14,366 bases of DNA, taken from an uncultured Gardnerella sp. Its GTDB lineage: Bacteria; Actinomycetota; Actinomycetes; Actinomycetales; Bifidobacteriaceae. The notes below the pieces were generated by a model. That model saw only the letters and a program-made list of their open reading frames with translations. It did no database searches and was not told where the DNA came from. This document shows, piece by piece, positions 11,730-14,366 of the stretch. How positions within the stretch are numbered: the first letter of the stretch is position 1; every line of letters starts with the position of its first letter. The DNA lies in the NCBI GenBank assembly GCA_947254595.1, contig CAMYED010000028.1, positions 1 to 14,366 of the forward strand, given 5' to 3'. The position numbers were made by a program, and so were the translations under genes.

Positions 11730-14282
11730 ATGGCACGTGTAATAAAAGAAAAAATATTGGGGAATGTAGTAAAATTTGCGCGCGTAAAAGCAGCATTTTT
11801 TAGTCTCGTATTATTTACAATTATTAAAATTTCTGCGCTAGTTAGCTTTGGAGTTGCGCTGTTTTTGCCTTCAATGAATATTCCCGCAATTGGCGGTTCT
11901 GCAATTGGTGGTTCTGTAGCGTACGCAAAAGATATTCCTTCTACGCCTTTAAGTCAGCCACAAGCTAATAGGCAGGAGCAAGCTAATAGACGGCTGCAAA
12001 CTAATAAGCAAGCGCAAACTAGCGTGAATCAAGATTTGCATATAAAGCAAATTGCTATTTTGACTAATCAGCGTACAGTACGCACCCAAAACGAGTATGT
12101 TTTTACCAAGCAGCCAGTTTCGTTGCTAATAACCTTGGACGGCATGAGCTCAGCAAGAGCCAGAAATTTGCGAAAAGTTACGGTAACAGTTGGAAGGTAT
12201 CAAGTTGTAAACGGTAATGCGGAATTAGCAAAAACTGAGGTAATTTCAGCATTGGTGAATTTTCAATATCGTCTTCGCCCAAGCGTTCTTGGGAAAGTGA
12301 AAATTTATTTGCAAAAAGAGGGCGTTTACGATTTGCATGACGTTTCAGTTAGTGCCGCTTCTGTAACAACGCGTCCAAAGAGAATATGGGGAGGAGGTGA
12401 CGACGAGCAGAATTTTGCAAAAGAGACTAAATATTTTGCGAAGCAGACTAAGCATGTTGCTAAGCAGATTAAGCGTGTTGCAAAATATGCGGCTCACGCT
12501 GCGAAACAAGCGAAAATTTACGGCAAAAAAATGCGGTTAAACAAGCCAATACTAAGTGTTCCTTCCGCCGCGCACAGCATAGCCGGATACTCGCAGGATA
12601 ATGCTGATACAGAAACACAGCGCTACATTGTTATTGACAGAACGCCTCCAGTGCTAAGCGTGAATTACGATAACAACTCGTCGTACGAAGGAAAATATTT
12701 TAGCGCAGGAAGATCCGCAAGAATTTTAATAAAAGATGATTCGTTCATTTTTTCCTACATGCTTCACGATCCTCAACAAATTGCCAGAATTTTTGCGGAC
12801 AATAAGCAAGTGCTTAGCTTAACGGCTAAAAACCTTAAAAACGACGGAATACACCCAAACGTATGGTATGCGGACATTCCTTTTTCTAAAGACGCCGCAT
12901 GGGATGCACAATACTTTGTGCAAGACTTATGCGGAAACGCAAGTAACACTCAGAATCATAACTTCGTTATTGATACGCATCCGCCAACTATTGCAATCTC
13001 AGGAGTTCAACAAGGCGGAGCGTACTCTCACGGCATTAACCCAAGCATAGTTATAAAAGATCGCTGGCTAAAACCAGAAAGCGTAAAATACAACTTGCGA
13101 AGAATCCGCAATGCGAAAGATTTGCGTTACTCAAAAGCAAGCATCAACAGTAACGTAGCAAGCGTTCAATATGCAGATTTTTATCACGGCAGCAAAGACA
13201 ACGACGTGTACCAATTGCAGTGGAGCGCCAAAGATGCGGTTAATCACGAAATCGGCGGAACTTTACAATTCTCAATAAACAACAAAGGCTCAGACTTTAG
13301 TATTGACTCCGCCACTTCTAAAATGAACAATCAGCAGTTGCAGTACGCAAAAGACGTTCATATTGAAGAAGTAAATCCAAGCGGCCTCAACAAAACGCCA
13401 AAAATAAGCATTATGCAAGACGGCGTTGAGCGAGTATTGTCCAAAAAAGATTTTTCCGTAACAAAACGCGCAGATAGAGGATGGCAACGCTTTATATACA
13501 CAATTTTCAAACGCAACTTTGCAGAAAACGCACATTACAAAGTTCTTATTAATTCTGTAGATAGAGCTGGAAACCAATCCTGCAACGAAAGCGGAGTAGA
13601 CAGCAAAAACGGCATACTGCAATCTTCTCCCGCGTCCGTGCAATTTAGCGTGGACCATTTAGCCCCGATAGCAACAGTTTTCGATATGGAAAATAATACG
13701 ATTTACCGCGCTAACAAAAAAGGAAAACTAGTTCGTATAGCTGCAAAAGATAATTCATCCTTAAAATCAGTAACTTTTAATATCGACGGCAAAACAAAGC
13801 ACACCTGGACCGGGAAATCCGCGAATAAGCCAATACTATCCGTAAAAATGGAGCCGGATGGAATCGCCCATGACGTGCTTGTAGAAGCTTCAGACTACGC
13901 AGGAAACATAACAACCGTACAATACAACAAAGTAAAAGTTGTGCAAATCTCGCAAAAAACCATTAAAAGCAAGCCGAATAAAAAGCGTAATACATCTAAA
14001 AACAGCTCAAAAGGCAACAAAGACAACAAGAACGTTAAAAGCGATGAAAACGCTGAGAAGATTGAAAACAGCGAAAACGTAAACGAAGATGAAATTGCAA
14101 ATTCTAAAGTGCGAAATTTAGATTCTGCAGCCTCAAATTCTTCAAACGCGCTGCCAAAAAAATCTTCAAACTTGCTGATAGTTCTTGCGTATATTGGCAT
14201 TGCGGCAGTTGCGTTATTGTGCGTAGCGCTTGGAGTTGGAATATTTTACAACAAGCGCCTTTGCACTGCGAAAGATGATTAG
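11730..14282 (+). CDS. Secreted multi-domain Ig-like surface protein with C-terminal membrane anchor
   Basis: I do not recognise a named family for the whole 850-residue protein. An N-terminal hydrophobic segment (about 21-47) after a basic stretch looks like a long signal sequence, with a possible signal peptidase site after AYA at 64-66. Residues 74-100 are Gln/Asn-rich 18-bp repeats. A beta-rich domain (about 105-215) precedes a lysine-rich heptad insert (229-263). Then come bacterial Ig-like modules introduced by IDRTPPVLSV (302-311), IDTHPPTIAI (414-423) and VDHLAPIATV (641-650), with D-x-AGN-type loops at LCGNAS, DRAGNQS and DYAGNIT. A low-complexity K/N/E-rich stalk (about 740-812) leads to one membrane helix (815-839) and a short tail. 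There is no LPXTG motif, so anchoring is by the helix. It should sit outside the cell. It follows the kinase gene by 52 bases, suggesting co-expression; a role in adhesion, wall contact or signal reception is inference. Codon choice is more A-ended than in gltX. Confidence 0.82.
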   Translation: MARVIKEKILGNVVKFARVKAAFFSLVLFTIIKISALVSFGVALFLPSMNIPAIGGSAIGGSVAYAKDIPSTPLSQPQANRQEQANRRLQTNKQAQTSVNQDLHIKQIAILTNQRTVRTQNEYVFTKQPVSLLITLDGMSSARARNLRKVTVTVGRYQVVNGNAELAKTEVISALVNFQYRLRPSVLGKVKIYLQKEGVYDLHDVSVSAASVTTRPKRIWGGGDDEQNFAKETKYFAKQTKHVAKQIKRVAKYAAHAAKQAKIYGKKMRLNKPILSVPSAAHSIAGYSQDNADTETQRYIVIDRTPPVLSVNYDNNSSYEGKYFSAGRSARILIKDDSFIFSYMLHDPQQIARIFADNKQVLSLTAKNLKNDGIHPNVWYADIPFSKDAAWDAQYFVQDLCGNASNTQNHNFVIDTHPPTIAISGVQQGGAYSHGINPSIVIKDRWLKPESVKYNLRRIRNAKDLRYSKASINSNVASVQYADFYHGSKDNDVYQLQWSAKDAVNHEIGGTLQFSINNKGSDFSIDSATSKMNNQQLQYAKDVHIEEVNPSGLNKTPKISIMQDGVERVLSKKDFSVTKRADRGWQRFIYTIFKRNFAENAHYKVLINSVDRAGNQSCNESGVDSKNGILQSSPASVQFSVDHLAPIATVFDMENNTIYRANKKGKLVRIAAKDNSSLKSVTFNIDGKTKHTWTGKSANKPILSVKMEPDGIAHDVLVEASDYAGNITTVQYNKVKVVQISQKTIKSKPNKKRNTSKNSSKGNKDNKNVKSDENAEKIENSENVNEDEIANSKVRNLDSAASNSSNALPKKSSNLLIVLAYIGIAAVALLCVALGVGIFYNKRLCTAKDD
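11886..11915 (+). repeat. 15-bp tandem duplication in the signal region
   Basis: GCAATTGGCGGTTCT (11886-11900) is followed by GCAATTGGTGGTTCT (11901-11915), encoding AIGGS twice between the hydrophobic segment and the predicted cleavage site. Confidence 0.88.
11961..12024 (+). repeat. 18-bp in-frame tandem repeat, 3.5 copies
   Basis: CAAGCTAATAGGCAGGAG (11961-11978), CAAGCTAATAGACGGCTG (11979-11996), CAAACTAATAAGCAAGCG (11997-12014) and a partial CAAACTAGCG follow one another. They encode QANRQE, QANRRL, QTNKQA and QTS at the mature N-terminus of the Ig-like protein. Confidence 0.88.
12414..12518 (+). repeat. 21-bp in-frame tandem repeat encoding a lysine-rich heptad, five copies
   Basis: Five 21-base units encode FAKETKY, FAKQTKH, VAKQIKR, VAKYAAH and AAKQAKI (residues 229-263). 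The fixed register AK at positions 2-3 gives an amphipathic, strongly basic helix. The insert lies between the first beta-rich domain and the first TPP-type Ig module. Confidence 0.9.
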
Positions 14283-14315
14283 CGCGGCAAGAGTTTAAGC
14301 GCATTGGAAAGTAAA

Positions 14316-14349
14316 AAGCCCACTGCGGTGGAATGAATGCAGTGGGCTT
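14316..14349. terminator. Strong hairpin after the kinase/Ig-like operon, best as a minus-strand terminator
   Basis: AAGCCCACTGC (14316-14326) pairs perfectly with GCAGTGGGCTT (14339-14349) around a 12-base loop. Plus-strand sequence after it is TTCGTGG, a weak T-run; on the minus strand it is followed by GGGCTTTTTAC. It probably ends the operon here and also a minus-strand gene lying beyond the right edge. Confidence 0.75.
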
Positions 14350-14366
14350 CGTGGAGCTAATGGTAA

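Noticed and set aside
13290..13658. Minus-strand open frame of 122 codons opposite the Ig-like gene
   Set aside because: No ribosome site or recognisable domain, and the plus-strand reading shows clear Ig-like module signatures throughout.

Overview
The window looks like a chromosomal segment of a low-GC member of the Bifidobacteriaceae, most probably Gardnerella. This is inferred from the protein types (a bifidobacterial-style MurA, a glutamyl-tRNA synthetase with an HVGM signature, a MIF-like tautomerase), the moderate AT-richness, good AGGAG-type ribosome sites and tRNA genes lacking an encoded CCA. No sequence search was run, so the genus is a judgement, not a measurement. I see no phage genes, transposases, integrases or CRISPR arrays.

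Left part (1-2839): the 3' half of a branched-chain amino acid carrier gene (brnQ, cut by the window edge) converges on a MIF-family tautomerase gene on the minus strand, with two strong hairpins between them. Diverging from the tautomerase are a GtrA-like four-helix membrane protein and a histidine-phosphatase (phosphoglycerate mutase-like) protein. Middle (2840-5908): a phased AAGCT repeat array, an acidic helical protein of unknown function, gltX with its terminator, then tRNA-Glu(CTC) and tRNA-Gln(CTG) in a short cluster with its own promoter and terminator. The synthetase is thus followed by genes for tRNA-Glu and for the tRNA it may mischarge.

The 579-base gap at 5909-6487 holds a GC-rich palindrome with a 22-base direct repeat, a hairpin terminator that only makes sense on the minus strand (suggesting a small antisense-oriented RNA), and a T-rich tract. 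Next comes a calcineurin-fold phosphoesterase with altered metal-ligand motifs, possibly from a leaderless mRNA, and then murA (first committed step of peptidoglycan synthesis).

Right part (9545-14282): a two-gene unit. The first gene encodes a membrane-spanning serine/threonine protein kinase with a non-standard catalytic loop, a repeat-built basic linker and a helical outer domain. The second encodes a secreted multi-domain Ig-like surface protein held by a C-terminal membrane helix. This pair is the best candidate for an undescribed system: a kinase with an outside sensor co-expressed with a surface adhesin or wall-associated protein.

A striking theme is short tandem repetition: at least four different arrays lie immediately 3' of stop codons (after the histidine phosphatase, the phosphoesterase and murA), and further in-frame arrays lie inside the unknown protein, the kinase and the Ig-like protein. 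Each array has its own unit length and sequence, which suggests independent local slippage or duplication rather than one dispersed element.
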